NCBI GenBank assembly: GCA_035524315.1
Contig: DATKPD010000085.1
Span: 1 to 64,000 of the forward strand
Length of the DNA stretch: 64,000 nucleotides
Source of the DNA: BOG-938 sp035524315
Lineage (GTDB): Bacteria; Pseudomonadota; Alphaproteobacteria; Caulobacterales; Caulobacteraceae
Direction of reading: 5' to 3'
In this document: positions 1 to 12,235 of the stretch, in pieces
How the letters are laid out: every line of letters begins with the position of its first letter
How positions within the stretch are numbered: position 1 is the first letter of the stretch
Notes under the pieces: generated by a model
Database searches by the model: none
Told to the model about the DNA's origin: nothing
Seen by the model: only the letters and a program-made list of their open reading frames with translations
Position numbers and translations under genes: made by a program

Positions 1-75
1 CCCGAGGATCGCAGCGGCAAGGGCCAGGGCCCCGAACCGCTTCAACCCGAAGGTCCCAAAAATTTTCATCGTCAT
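1..75 (-). CDS. amtB: Ammonium transporter AmtB, N-terminal fragment (runs off window)
   Basis: Only the first 25 codons are present. They read a Met start, a basic stretch (K-I-F-G...L-K-R-F) and then an Ala/Leu-rich run typical of a signal peptide. Bacterial Amt proteins of this type often begin with a cleaved signal. The identification rests mainly on position: it lies 20 bp downstream of glnK on the same strand, and glnK-amtB is one of the most conserved bacterial gene pairs. Two ATGs (ending at 75 and 69) are possible. No transporter domain is visible here, so the call is inference from context. Confidence 0.6.
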   Translation of the reverse strand, partial: MTMKIFGTFGLKRFGALALAAAILG

Positions 76-95
76 GATCCCCTTGTCCAACAGGT

Positions 96-434
96 CTAGA
101 GCGCGGCCGAGCCGGTTTCGCCGGTGCGGATGCGAACGGCGTCTTCAACGTTGACGACGAACACCTTCCCATCGCCGATCTTGCCGGTGGCGGCGGCGGC
201 TTTCACCGCTTCCACGGCCTTGCCGACGACCGTGTCATCCACGACCGCCTCGAGTTTGACCTTGGGCACGAACACCACTTGGTATTCGGCGCCGCGGTAG
301 ATTTCAGTCTGGCCTTTTTGACGGCCGTATCCCTTCACTTCACTGACCGTCAGCCCTTCAACGCCCGCTGCCACGAGGGCTTCGCGGACATCGTCCAGCT
401 TGAAAGGTTTGACGATCGCAATGATCAGCTTCAT
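96..434 (-). CDS. glnK: Nitrogen regulatory protein P-II (GlnK/GlnB)
   Basis: P-II signal protein of 112 aa, the usual family length. It senses 2-oxoglutarate and ATP/ADP and, in the GlnK form, binds and blocks AmtB at the inner membrane. The N-terminus MKLIIAIVKPFKLDDVREAL is the family signature. The T-loop carries Tyr51 within GQTEIYRGAEY, the classical uridylylation site, and the C-terminal half has the GDGKVFV motif. The reading frame continues upstream of residue 1, but the ATG at 434 matches the family start and is preceded by GGAGCAAGG. Position directly before amtB favours GlnK over GlnB. Confidence 0.93.
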   Translation of the reverse strand: MKLIIAIVKPFKLDDVREALVAAGVEGLTVSEVKGYGRQKGQTEIYRGAEYQVVFVPKVKLEAVVDDTVVGKAVEAVKAAAATGKIGDGKVFVVNVEDAVRIRTGETGSAAL

Positions 435-759
435 TCGCCTTGCTCCTGCGCGTGCAAAGGCCCGCCCCTCTGCATGTTCTACCGCGACGTCCGAGCGTCC
501 CCCCGTTCGTCCGGCGAGGGCGACGCTATCGAGACGCCTCGCGCGGTGAGATCGTTCACGGCTTCGAGAGGTCCTTTTGCTGAGCCGTGTTCGCCAGATA
601 GGCACAATCAGGGCGGTATGGTCAAAAAATGAGCGGAAAACCTCGCTGGAAACCGCGTTCGTTATCAGAAGGTTAAGGGCGTCAAGATGCGCGTATCCGC
701 CGGTTTCCCTTACAAGAGGCCGTATTGCCCCTCCAATTTCGCCCATTAGGAGTAATCGA
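435..759. other. Intergenic region between glnK and a divergent membrane protein gene
   Basis: This 325-bp divergent gap must hold promoters for both sides. The stretch from about 600 is less GC-rich than the surroundings. No convincing gene was seen. A sigma-54-like GG-N10-GC match facing glnK (453-468) is discussed under rejected observations because it sits too close to the start codon. Confidence 0.5.
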
Positions 760-1113
760 ATGCCGTTTTTGAGTTGGCCGGCCGTGGCCCCATGGGTGAT
801 GCTGACGCTCTCCAACGTCTTCATGACCACGGCTTGGTACGGACACCTCAAGTTCCGCGACGCCCCCCTGTCGCTGGTGATCATCTTCAGCTGGCTGATC
901 GCCGGTTTGGAATATTCGCTCGCCGTGCCGGCCAATCGCATCGGCGCCGCCGTCTATTCGGCGGCCCAGCTGAAGGCCATCCAGGAGGTGATCACCCTGG
1001 CGGTGTTCGTCGCCTTCTCTTTCTTCTACTTAGGCCAGCCGGTGCGTCCCATGGCCATCGCCGGCTTCGTATTGATCCTGGCGGGCGCGAGCCTGGTGTT
1101 CTTTCAAAGATAA
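760..1113 (+). CDS. DMT-family small membrane protein (DUF486)
   Basis: A 117-aa integral membrane protein with about four hydrophobic segments, matching the DUF486 group of the drug/metabolite transporter superfamily. Recognisable features are the VMLTLSNVFMTTAWYGHLK start, an AGLEYSLAVPANRIG segment and the C-terminal AGFVLILAGASLVFF. Members are half-size and may act as dimers; substrates are unknown. The frame is open further upstream, but the ATG at 760 has an AGGAG at 748-752 and matches the family N-terminus. Confidence 0.85.
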   Translation: MPFLSWPAVAPWVMLTLSNVFMTTAWYGHLKFRDAPLSLVIIFSWLIAGLEYSLAVPANRIGAAVYSAAQLKAIQEVITLAVFVAFSFFYLGQPVRPMAIAGFVLILAGASLVFFQR

Positions 1114-1221
1114 CGCCGTCAGCCGGCCGTTCACGAGCCCGTGATCTCGTGAACCAACCCGGCGTTCGCACGATGGTTAGGCAGCCGGGCTCGGACCGGA
1201 GCCCAACCCAAGGAGACCGTC

Positions 1222-1542
1222 ATGCGCGCCCCTCTCGCCCTCGCCCTTGCCGGCGCCTTCGCCCTCGCGGGCGGCGGCGCCTTCGCCCAATCAACCACCG
1301 CCGCAGATGCCGGGATCGCCCCGCCGCCCGCCGGATCCGCCACCGCGCCGCCGACGCAGGTCGACACCAGCCCGGCGGGCGGGTTCGCTTCGTCCGGCAC
1401 GCTGGGCGACACCTCCAAGCTCAAGGCGGGCGATCCCAATGTGGTGTCCAACGGGCCCGTCCCCGACACGCGCGAGAACCGCGCCAAGTACGGCCGCCCC
1501 ATGTCCGGCGCCGGCCGCAAGACCGCCGCGACCGGAAACTGA
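1222..1542 (+). CDS. Small exported Pro/Ala-rich protein of unknown function
   Basis: A 106-aa protein with a clear signal peptide (MRAPLALALAGAFALAGGGAFA, cleavage after AFA at about residue 22). The mature part is low in complexity and rich in Ala, Pro, Gly and Thr, ending in a more conserved-looking NVVSNGPVPDTRENRAKYG segment. A good AAGGAG precedes the ATG. No domain was recognised. It is probably periplasmic and may be a lineage-specific Caulobacteraceae protein. Confidence 0.75.
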   Translation: MRAPLALALAGAFALAGGGAFAQSTTAADAGIAPPPAGSATAPPTQVDTSPAGGFASSGTLGDTSKLKAGDPNVVSNGPVPDTRENRAKYGRPMSGAGRKTAATGN

Positions 1543-1670
1543 GCCGGGTTTTGGCGCCGATCGCCAAGCCGCCTCAATCAATGAGCAGCGCCGCGGCGCC
1601 TGAGGTTTCAGGCGCTTGAAGCCCGGGTCGGCGGGCCCTATGGTCCGCCGACTTTTTTGGGCCCGGGTCA

Positions 1671-2555
<885 letters not shown>

Positions 2556-2559
2556 AGAC

Positions 2560-4560
2560 ATGCCCCAACTCCTTCTCGAACTGTTCTCCGAAGAAATCCC
2601 CGCGCGCATGCAGGCCCAGGCCGCACGCGACCTGGAACGCATGGCGCGCGAGGCCCTGGCCGACGCCGGGTTCATTCCCGAAGGCGTCAAGGCCTTCGCC
2701 GGGCCGCGCCGCCTGACGCTGGTGGCCGACGGCGTGCCGCCGGCCCAGTCCGACCGCAAGGAGGAGCGCAAAGGGCCCAAGGCCAGCGCGCCCGACGCGG
2801 CGGTCGAAGGCTTTTTGCGGTCCACGGGCCTGACGCGCGATCAACTGGTCGAGCGCGACGGCGTGCTGTTCGCGGTGATCGAGAAGCAGGGCCGCCCGAC
2901 GCCGCAGATCGTGGCCGAGATGGTCGAGAAGATCGTGCGCGGCTTTCCCTGGCCCAAGTCGATGAAGTGGGGCACAGGCTCGCTGCGCTGGGTGCGGCCG
3001 CTGCAAAGCATACTGTGCGTGTTCGACGGCGAGGTCGTGCCCCTGAACATCGACGGGATCACCGCCGGCGACATTAGCCAGGGCCACCGTTTCATGGGCG
3101 CGCGCAAACCGTTCCGCGCGCGCACCTTCGACCAGTACGCCGACGGCCTGGCCGCCGGCTGCGTGATCCTGGAGGCGGAAGAGCGCCAGGCGCGGATCAT
3201 CCACGAGGCGCGCACCCTGTGCCACGCGCGCAACCTGGAGCTGGTCGAGGACGAGGGCCTGTTGCAGGAGGTGGCCGGCCTGGCCGAATGGCCGACCCCG
3301 ATCCTGGGCGACATGGACCCGAGCTTCCTCGATCTGCCGGCCGAGGTGATCCGCACCTCCATGCGCACGCATCAGAAGTATTTCGCGGTGCGCGATCCCG
3401 CCACGGGCAAGCTTGCGCCGCACTTCCTGGCCGTGGCCAACATCGAGGCGATCGACGGCGGCGCGGCCATCGCGGCCGGCAACGCCCGCGTGCTGTCGGC
3501 CCGCCTGAATGACGCGCGCTTCTTCTGGGACGAGGATCGCAAGGTCTCGCTGGAAAACCGGCTGGAGAAGCTGAAGGGCGTGACTTTCCACGCCAACCTC
3601 GGGACGATGTTCGAGCGGGTCGAGCGGATCGAGGCCTTGGCGCGCGAGATCGCGCCCTTGGTCGGCGCCGATCCGGACCTGGCGGCCCAGGCCGCGCGCC
3701 TGGCCAAAGCTGATCTTGGAACGGGCATGGTCGGCGAGTTCCCCGAACTGCAGGGCCTGATGGGCGGCTATTACGCCCGCAGCGAGGGTCTGCCCCACGC
3801 CGTGGCCGACGCGATCCGCGACCATTACAAGCCCGTGGGCCCAAGCGATCAGGTTCCGACCGCGCCGGTCAGCGTGGCCGTGGCGCTGGCCGACAAGCTC
3901 GACACCCTGATCGGGTTCTTCGCCATCGACGAGAAGCCGACAGGATCGAAGGACCCCTACGCTCTGCGCCGCGCCGCCTTGGGGGTGATCCGCATCGTTC
4001 TGGACAACGGCGTGCGCTTGAATCTGGGGCGGTGGGCCGATCTGTCGCTGCTCTCGTTCTTCGCCGACCGCCTGAAGGTGCTGCTTCGCGATCAGGGCAA
4101 GCGGCACGATCTGGTCGATGCGGTTTTCGCCCTGGGCGACGACGACCTGGTGCGGATCGTCAACCGGATCGAGGCGCTCGACAGTTTCCTCAAAACCGAG
4201 GACGGCGCCAATCTTTTGGCGGGCTATCGCCGCGCGGCCAACATTCTCAAGGCCGAGGAGAAGAAGGGGCCCCTGCCTGCCGGTCCCGCCGCGGCCATGC
4301 CCGACGCGCCGGCCGAGGAGCAGGCTCTGCTGGTTGCTCTGCGCGTGACCCGGCCCGAGCTAGAAATTGAGCTGAAAGAGGAGCGTTTCAGCGACTCGCT
4401 GGCGACTTTGGCTTCGCTGCGGGCGCCGGTGGACGCTTTCTTCGAAAAGGTGTTAGTGAATTCAGACGATGTTGCAGTGCGGGAGAACCGTCTGCGGCTG
4501 CTGGCCCAGGTGCAAGCCGCCATGGGCTTGGCCGCGGACTTCTCCCTGATCGCGGGCTAG
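2560..4560 (+). CDS. glyS: Glycyl-tRNA synthetase beta subunit
   Basis: Beta subunit (666 aa) of the tetrameric glycyl-tRNA synthetase, required for tRNA-Gly recognition. The N-terminus MPQLLLELFSEEIPARMQ is characteristic, and MRTHQKYFAV is a conserved internal block. The C-terminal region from about residue 550 is the helical anticodon-binding (DALR-like) domain with RENRLRLLAQV near the end. The open frame extends 20 codons upstream into glyQ, but the ATG at 2560 fits the family. Stop of glyQ and start of glyS are separated by 4 bp. Confidence 0.97.
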   Translation: MPQLLLELFSEEIPARMQAQAARDLERMAREALADAGFIPEGVKAFAGPRRLTLVADGVPPAQSDRKEERKGPKASAPDAAVEGFLRSTGLTRDQLVERDGVLFAVIEKQGRPTPQIVAEMVEKIVRGFPWPKSMKWGTGSLRWVRPLQSILCVFDGEVVPLNIDGITAGDISQGHRFMGARKPFRARTFDQYADGLAAGCVILEAEERQARIIHEARTLCHARNLELVEDEGLLQEVAGLAEWPTPILGDMDPSFLDLPAEVIRTSMRTHQKYFAVRDPATGKLAPHFLAVANIEAIDGGAAIAAGNARVLSARLNDARFFWDEDRKVSLENRLEKLKGVTFHANLGTMFERVERIEALAREIAPLVGADPDLAAQAARLAKADLGTGMVGEFPELQGLMGGYYARSEGLPHAVADAIRDHYKPVGPSDQVPTAPVSVAVALADKLDTLIGFFAIDEKPTGSKDPYALRRAALGVIRIVLDNGVRLNLGRWADLSLLSFFADRLKVLLRDQGKRHDLVDAVFALGDDDLVRIVNRIEALDSFLKTEDGANLLAGYRRAANILKAEEKKGPLPAGPAAAMPDAPAEEQALLVALRVTRPELEIELKEERFSDSLATLASLRAPVDAFFEKVLVNSDDVAVRENRLRLLAQVQAAMGLAADFSLIAG

Positions 4561-4583
4561 GCCCGCCCACGTAAGGAAACGGC

Positions 4584-7268
<2,685 letters not shown>

Positions 7269-7302
7269 GCGCCCCTCACCGACCCCACCCCAACCGGACT
7301 GC

Positions 7303-7334
7303 AAGGCGCGCGAGCTTTTGGCCGCGCGCCTTTT
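7303..7334 (+). terminator. Rho-independent terminator after ppdK
   Basis: Perfect 8-bp stem GGCGCGCG (7305-7312) / CGCGCGCC (7323-7330), extended by AA/TT, with a 10-nt loop and followed by TTTT. It lies 35 bp past the ppdK stop. Confidence 0.85.
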
Positions 7335-7590
7335 GCTGTGCGATTCCCGGCAGCCAGCCGGAACCCCTTCTCGGCAGCGATAACAGGCTGACAAGCAACG
7401 CCACATTTTCGCCGCCGATGTGGCCGGAAGAACATAATCATTCCACGGTTCCTCCCGCTCTCGCCACAAGTTGTAACCAAAATGTCTCAGGCGGCGTCGT
7501 CAGGAATAGGCGAGCGACGATTTCAGAAAACCTTTTTGAAAATCCGTGCGTTGTTCGGCGTGCCTGATGGCAACTCTAGGAGTATCTGAA
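7335..7590. other. Upstream region of the outer-membrane protein gene
   Basis: About 256 bp without a gene, of lower GC than the flanking coding DNA. It holds an inverted repeat CCACAT (7401-7406) / ATGTGG (7418-7423), which could be an operator, and AGGAG before the ATG at 7591. No promoter could be assigned with confidence. Confidence 0.4.
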
Positions 7591-8154
7591 ATGAAATTCA
7601 TGATTATTGCCACTGCGTCGGCGGCTGCTCTGTGCGCCGCCGCGCCGGCCATGGCTCAGACCGCGTCGGCCTATGGCCTCGACCTGTCGCACCCCAGCTA
7701 TTACGGCAGCCTGGGCGACAGCTATCTGTCGACCAACCACGATGGCGGCGTCGACGAGATCACCGGCCGCGTGGGCGCGCGCTTCGGTAACTGGGGCTTG
7801 GAAGGCGAGATCGGCGGGGGCCTCAGCGAAGGCAAGGTCAGCAACGCCTCTGGCAACAGCTACACCACCCAGCCGATCGCCGGGGCGGGTTATGTTGTCG
7901 GCTTCCTGCCGGTGGCGCCCAACCTGGATCTGCTGGCCCGCGCGGGCTACGGCGAGTCCAACTTCCACCAGACCGTCAACGGCGTGAGCAGCAGCGGCGA
8001 CACCCACAGCGCCAACTTTGGCGTGGGCGCGCAGTACTGGCTGACCGGCAACGACGCCGTGCGCATCGACTACACCCGCCGTGATTACCTCGGCGGCTCG
8101 CAGTCGCCGATCGGCGCGGACGCCTATGCGCTCAGCTTCGTGCGCAAGTTCTAA
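7591..8154 (+). CDS. Outer-membrane beta-barrel protein
   Basis: A 187-aa protein with a signal peptide (MKFMIIATASAAALCAAAPAMA, cut about residue 22). It has alternating hydrophobic and polar strands and ends in Phe (LSFVRKF), the signal read by the BAM complex for outer-membrane insertion. Repeated strand-like segments such as GRVGARFGNWGLEGEIGGG and GVGAQYWLTGNDAVRIDYTR resemble OmpA/porin-family eight-stranded barrels. AGGAG precedes the ATG at 7591; the frame extends 15 codons upstream but lacks a signal there. Strong terminator follows. Specific function unknown. Confidence 0.85.
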   Translation: MKFMIIATASAAALCAAAPAMAQTASAYGLDLSHPSYYGSLGDSYLSTNHDGGVDEITGRVGARFGNWGLEGEIGGGLSEGKVSNASGNSYTTQPIAGAGYVVGFLPVAPNLDLLARAGYGESNFHQTVNGVSSSGDTHSANFGVGAQYWLTGNDAVRIDYTRRDYLGGSQSPIGADAYALSFVRKF

Positions 8155-8183
8155 GCCTTAAGTTTTCAAGGCTCCGGCCGGCG

Positions 8184-8214
8184 AAGCCCGCGAGGCTCTG
8201 TCTTCGCGGGCTTT
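8184..8214 (+). terminator. Rho-independent terminator after the beta-barrel gene
   Basis: Perfect 10-bp stem AAGCCCGCGA (8184-8193) / TCGCGGGCTT (8204-8213) with a 10-nt loop, ending in TTT. It sits 30 bp after the stop codon. Confidence 0.85.
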
Positions 8215-8311
8215 GTCGTGTCTTTGGCTTATCGACGTGACGTCACAAAACCTCGATAGACGCCCGCTTCAATCTCGGCGCACCTGCGGATGTCAGAACA
8301 AGAGGGCCACC

Positions 8312-8737
8312 ATGAAGCATCGACTTGCCATCGCCTTAGGTATCAGCGCAGTCGCCTCGAGCGCTTTCGCGCAGCCGATGAGCATGCCGCCCTGCGCGGG
8401 TCATCCCGCCGTCGTTCGAATTTCGAAACTGAGCCCCACCGGCACCATCGCGGGCCTGGGCAAGGCCGTCAGGGACCACCAAGCGTGGTATGCCGCGCAC
8501 GGCCAGCCCAACGTCAAGATCGTGTTGGCGCCCATGCGAGGCTCATCCGCGGGCGATGGGCCGACCGAATTCGTGACCTTGACCATCAGCGATGTGGTAG
8601 CCCCGCGGCCGCCGAGCGACGACGCCTATCGCGCCTTCGTCAAAGAATACGACGACAACTCCACCATCGAATGGACGGGGCTTACCTGTCTGACCAATGA
8701 CGAAGCCAAGGCCAAAGCGGCCATGGCCGGAAAGTAG
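8312..8737 (+). CDS. Small exported protein of unknown function
   Basis: A 141-aa protein with a signal peptide (MKHRLAIALGISAVASSAFA). The mature part has two Cys residues, one near the N-terminus (PPCAGHP) and one near the C-terminus (LTCLTND), which could form a disulfide in the periplasm. No known family was recognised; the middle (LAPMRGSSAGDGPTEFVTLTISD) looks like an alpha/beta-barrel ABM-type or similar small fold, but this is a guess. AGAGG precedes the ATG at 8312. A perfect 10-bp palindrome GTGACGTCAC lies upstream at 8237-8246. Confidence 0.7.
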   Translation: MKHRLAIALGISAVASSAFAQPMSMPPCAGHPAVVRISKLSPTGTIAGLGKAVRDHQAWYAAHGQPNVKIVLAPMRGSSAGDGPTEFVTLTISDVVAPRPPSDDAYRAFVKEYDDNSTIEWTGLTCLTNDEAKAKAAMAGK

Positions 8738-8748
8738 CGGCGCGGGCC

Positions 8749-9732
8749 TCAGCCCTCGCGCAATAGCGGGAGGGCCAGGCCTGAGATCGGGCGCGCGCCC
8801 AACAGCTCGCGGCGGAAGCGGAACAACTCGGCGGGCCGTCCGCCCGTGCCGATGTCGAAACGGCCGAGGCCCTCGACCAGGCCGGTGCGTTCGAGCACCC
8901 GCCGGAAGTTCTGCTTATGCAGCGCCACGCCGGCGATGGCCTCTACCGTGCGCTGAAGGCGTGACAGGGTGAATTCCGGCGCCATCAGTTCGAACACGAT
9001 CGGACGATACTTGAGCTTGCCGCGCAGACGGCCAAGGCCGGTGGCCAGGATGCGCCGGTGGTCCGAGATCATCGGCTCGCCGAAGACCGGGTCGAAGCGT
9101 TCGGGCTCCGGCGCGGGCCCCCCCTGGGCGCGGTCACGGTCGCGCGCGGCTTCCAGCGCCAGCCCCGCCTCGTACAGCAGCTCATAGCGCTCCAGCACCC
9201 GTTCCTCGTTCCAGGGCGCCCCGTCCATGGCGAACAGCAGCCGCACGGCCGAGAGCCTGGCTTCGTCGCCCTTGGCCCAGGCCTTGAGCGCTGGCACGAT
9301 CGCTTCGTCGATCAGAGCGGGCCGCCCACGGCGCCAGTCCTCCCAGGGAAAGAAGCGTGACCACGGGGCCCAGGCCGTGTCGGGCGCCCGCATGTCGCGC
9401 GCTTCGTTGGTCAGGGCCAGATAGCCGACGGAAATGACCCGCGCCGCGCCGGCGCCGACGTCGGCCAGGGGCGCGTCGCGGCCCTTGTCGCCAAAGGTGT
9501 AGAGCTGCTCGACATAGCCCAGCACGAACCGTGTCTGCGCGGCCACGAAGGCGCGCAGGGCGAGCTCGAAGGTGCGCTGCCCCTCGGGGTCGAAGGGGCC
9601 GAACGGCAGGCCCGACAGGGGCGAAGGGCGGCTGGCGCGCGCGTCGTGCGGGCGCACGGTCAGCACCACGCCCTCGCCGTCGCGCACCGCCATGATCACG
9701 GCCGACAGCCCGATGACGACCGAAGCGGTCAT
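8749..9732 (-). CDS. nadQ: NadQ-like Nudix-domain transcriptional regulator
   Basis: A 327-aa protein with an N-terminal Nudix-like domain (about 1-190) lacking a clean catalytic Nudix box, and a C-terminal winged-helix region (about 230-327) with APEFTLSRLQRTVEAIAGVALHKQNFRRVL. This is the layout of NrtR/NadQ-type regulators, where the Nudix fold senses an NAD-related ligand and the winged helix binds DNA. Alphaproteobacteria carry the NadQ branch (COG4111), described as a regulator of NAD synthesis. The start ATG overlaps the stop of the upstream HD hydrolase gene (ATGA at 9729-9732), so the two form an operon. The branch assignment is from memory of family patterns. Confidence 0.65.
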   Translation of the reverse strand: MTASVVIGLSAVIMAVRDGEGVVLTVRPHDARASRPSPLSGLPFGPFDPEGQRTFELALRAFVAAQTRFVLGYVEQLYTFGDKGRDAPLADVGAGAARVISVGYLALTNEARDMRAPDTAWAPWSRFFPWEDWRRGRPALIDEAIVPALKAWAKGDEARLSAVRLLFAMDGAPWNEERVLERYELLYEAGLALEAARDRDRAQGGPAPEPERFDPVFGEPMISDHRRILATGLGRLRGKLKYRPIVFELMAPEFTLSRLQRTVEAIAGVALHKQNFRRVLERTGLVEGLGRFDIGTGGRPAELFRFRRELLGARPISGLALPLLREG

Positions 9733-10352
9733 GGGCGCATCATCTCGGTCAGGATGTCGTGCCGCTCGACGTAGCGGCGCTCGGCCTCGGCGGTGGGCCA
9801 GGCCGTCACGTCCATCGATCGGCCCAGGGGCGGCGAACCGAACAGCTCCAGCGCCTCCTTGTGGGTGAACCCGGCCAGTTGGATGGCCTCGTAGAAGGCC
9901 GAGGCCCGGTCGGCCTCCTTGATCAGGGCCTTGATCGCCGCGGGCGGGTGGGGCGGCAGGCCGAAGCGGATGTGGATCGCGCTTTCAAGCCGCGCCTCGA
10001 AGGTCTTGTAGTCCAGGCCCAGCGCGGCCTTGAACGGCGAGATCATGTCGCCGATCACATATTCCGGCGCGTCGTGCAGCAAGGCCGCGAGCCGCCAGCG
10101 CGGATCCAGATCGGGCTGGATCATCACCGCCAGCGCCTCCACCACGATCGAATGCTGGGCCACCGAGAAGGCGTGCTCGCCGGTGGTCTGGCCGTTCCAG
10201 CGGGCCACGCGCGCCAAGCCGTGGGCGATGTCGACGATCTCGATGTCCATTGGCGAGGGATCGAGCAGGTCGAGCCGGCGGCCCGACAACATCCTTTGCC
10301 AGGCGCGCGGCTTCTGCTCCGCTTTTGGCGTCTGACGCAGCCCTCTGGCCAA
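9729..10352 (-). CDS. HD-domain phosphohydrolase (YfbR-like)
   Basis: A 207-aa HD-superfamily protein. The metal-binding series is visible: H around TTGEHAFSVAQHS, the HD pair in LAALLHDAPEYVIGD, and a later D in EADRAS. The C-terminal SMDVTAWPTAEAERRY is shared with YfbR-like 5'-deoxynucleotidases, though substrate is not proven. TTG start at 10352 is preceded by GGAG at good spacing; an internal ATG at 10292 would drop the conserved-looking N-terminus. It is translationally coupled to the NadQ-like regulator by a 4-bp overlap. Confidence 0.75.
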   Translation of the reverse strand: MARGLRQTPKAEQKPRAWQRMLSGRRLDLLDPSPMDIEIVDIAHGLARVARWNGQTTGEHAFSVAQHSIVVEALAVMIQPDLDPRWRLAALLHDAPEYVIGDMISPFKAALGLDYKTFEARLESAIHIRFGLPPHPPAAIKALIKEADRASAFYEAIQLAGFTHKEALELFGSPPLGRSMDVTAWPTAEAERRYVERHDILTEMMRP

Positions 10353-10606
10353 GCGTGGGTCTCCGGATTGAGGTTCTGGCTTATCGGTCCCTGATCGCAG
10401 GCGCCACGTCTGATTTCAAATCCCAAAAGCCCTGGCAGGACAAGCCGCGCCAGGTTGATCGCGGCGCCGGCCCCAAAAAGGCGGCGCTTGCCAAGGGGGC
10501 GGGCGACTCCCAGGATCGTTTCGCCAGCGGCGGGACTGACCTGGATCAAGGTCCGCGCGCCGGTATCGGGGCCCTAATGGGGTTCCAGCCAAGTCTGGGG
10601 AGCGAG

Positions 10607-11437
10607 ATGAACGGTCAACCGATGGCGAGCTGGTCCAAGATCATGGCCCCGATGGCGGGCGGCGCCGGCGAAGACACCGTGCTGGCCGCGGCGGCTGCGA
10701 TCGCGCGGCCGTTCGGGGCCGAGGTCGCCGGCATGTTCGCCCCGGCCGATCTGGCCGACCTGACCCCATGGATGGGCGAAGGCTTCATGGGCGGGGTGCA
10801 GATGGCCGCCGTCGAAAGCCTGAAGGAGGCGACGTCGGAGGGCCGCCGGGCCGCGCGCCACACCTTCGAGGCGCTGGCCTACGAGCCCAAGACGTTCAAG
10901 GTGCTGCAGTCGCCGGTGTGGCTGGCGCTGGCGACCCAGTCGCGCCTGTCGGACGTGGTGGTGTTCGACCCCCTGTCGGCGCGCAGCCGAGGCCCCCTGT
11001 CCCAGGCGTTCGAGCAGATCGTCGCGGCCGAGCAACGGCCCGTGGTGGTGCCCCGCGCCGGCTTCGATCCCGTGGGCCACATCGTGCTGGCGTGGGACGG
11101 GGGCAAGGAGGCGGCCCGGGCGGCGCGCACGGCCCTGCCCCTGCTGCAGCGGGCGCAGGCGGTGACGATCCTGACGATCGAGTCCGCCTCGCCGCACGAT
11201 TTCGACCCGGTCGAACTGAAAGCGTTCCTCGACAAGCGCGGGGTCAAGGCCGAGGTGCGCACGGCGACGGGGGCGGGCGAGCCCGCGCCGCTGCTGCTGA
11301 AAAAGGCCCAGGAAATGGGGGCCGGCCTGCTGGTCGCCGGCGCCTATGGCCACCCGCGCCTGCAGCAGTTCATTTTTGGCGGCGCCACGCGCAGCTTTTT
11401 GAACGCTGACGCGCCCTCGTTGTTTCTCTCTCATTGA
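10607..11437 (+). CDS. Universal stress protein (UspA family), tandem-domain
   Basis: A 276-aa cytoplasmic protein with two Usp-like domains: residues about 8-145 and 150-275. The second shows the ATP-binding style ending GAGLLVAGAYGHPRLQQFIFGGATRSFL followed by a terminal strand SLFLSH, a typical Usp C-terminus. The frame runs upstream, but ATG 10607 has a GGGGAG at 10597-10602. The preceding 254 bp (10353-10606) has no supported gene and must hold divergent promoters for this gene and the HD hydrolase. Confidence 0.85.
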   Translation: MNGQPMASWSKIMAPMAGGAGEDTVLAAAAAIARPFGAEVAGMFAPADLADLTPWMGEGFMGGVQMAAVESLKEATSEGRRAARHTFEALAYEPKTFKVLQSPVWLALATQSRLSDVVVFDPLSARSRGPLSQAFEQIVAAEQRPVVVPRAGFDPVGHIVLAWDGGKEAARAARTALPLLQRAQAVTILTIESASPHDFDPVELKAFLDKRGVKAEVRTATGAGEPAPLLLKKAQEMGAGLLVAGAYGHPRLQQFIFGGATRSFLNADAPSLFLSH

Positions 11438-11459
11438 AGTCTGACAAGGAGCCCGAAAC

Positions 11460-11831
11460 ATGGGCCTTTCCCGCATTGTGATGCGCTTGGCGCGCAACCC
11501 CGGCACCGAGTTCGCCGACGGCGACGATCACCGCGGCTACGCGCTGATCGCCCCGCTCACGCCCGACGGGCGTCTGGACGAACAGGCCTACGCCAAGGCG
11601 CGCGCCGCCTGCACGGTGCGCCGCTTCGCGCCGGACGAGGACGCGGTCCATGGGGTGCTGTCACGGCGCGGGGATCGCTGGTTCTTCGACTACGGCGATG
11701 ATGGCGGCGGCGACGACGAGCCGATCCACCGCCTTGGACAGCACCGCTTCGCCGTTGGCGAATATGTGGCGGTGACCGATGAAGATCACCGCCTGCTGAC
11801 CTACAAGATCACCGAGGTGTCGCCAGCCTAG
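11460..11831 (+). CDS. Conserved small protein of unknown function
   Basis: A 123-aa acidic soluble protein without signal or membrane segment. It contains RGYALIAPLTPDGRLDEQAY and a C-terminal GQHRFAVGEYVAVTDEDHRLLTYKITEV, which suggests a small beta-rich domain. It starts 22 bp after the universal stress gene with AAGGAG before its ATG, so it is probably in the same transcript. The stop codon overlaps that of the convergent acidic gene in CTAG (11828-11831). Function not recognised. Confidence 0.75.
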   Translation: MGLSRIVMRLARNPGTEFADGDDHRGYALIAPLTPDGRLDEQAYAKARAACTVRRFAPDEDAVHGVLSRRGDRWFFDYGDDGGGDDEPIHRLGQHRFAVGEYVAVTDEDHRLLTYKITEVSPA

Positions 11832-12169
11832 GTCGGCCGGCCGACCGCGGGCGGATCGGAGGCCGGGAAGCTCTCCTCCAGGCCCTCGTCAAGCCGCTCA
11901 TCCTCGTGGCCGGCGGGGGAGCGAACTTCGATGACCTCGTCGTCATCCTCTTCGTCGTCCTCGTCTTCATCGTCGTCAAAGTCGTCGTCTTCGTCCTCGT
12001 CCTCTTCATCCTCGCCATCGGCGCGGACCGCGTCGTAGGCGCGGCTGTCGAGATCCGGGTCAAGCGCGTCCTCGCGATCGAACAGGTTGGGGTCTTCGCC
12101 TTCGCGATGGGTCTCGTCGAAGGCCTCGGCCAGGTCCTGCGCGTCCGCGCCGTCGTTGTCGTCCAACAT
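11828..12169 (-). CDS. Highly acidic small protein with C-terminal ESFPASDPPA motif
   Basis: A 113-aa protein dominated by Asp/Glu: residues about 52-80 are nearly all acidic. The C-terminus DERLDEGLEESFPASDPPAV is a short motif seen at the ends of many small alphaproteobacterial proteins of unknown role. AGGGAGG stands before the ATG (AGGGAGGATGTCATG), a strong ribosome site. The opposite strand of the acidic tract reads as a false hydrophobic ORF. It could be an ion-buffering or nucleic-acid-mimicking protein, but nothing shows that directly. Confidence 0.75.
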   Translation of the reverse strand: MLDDNDGADAQDLAEAFDETHREGEDPNLFDREDALDPDLDSRAYDAVRADGEDEEDEDEDDDFDDDEDEDDEEDDDEVIEVRSPAGHEDERLDEGLEESFPASDPPAVGRPT

Positions 12170-12235
12170 GACATCCTCCCTGTGCGCCTATCGAGCGCGT
12201 GCAGGGATAAACCCCCTGCGCGGGAGCGACGTTCC

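Noticed and set aside
453..468. Sigma-54-like GG-N10-GC match with TTGCA facing glnK
   Set aside because: The -12 element is only about 20 bp from the ATG; the transcript would begin inside the ribosome-binding sequence. The -24 part is also weak.
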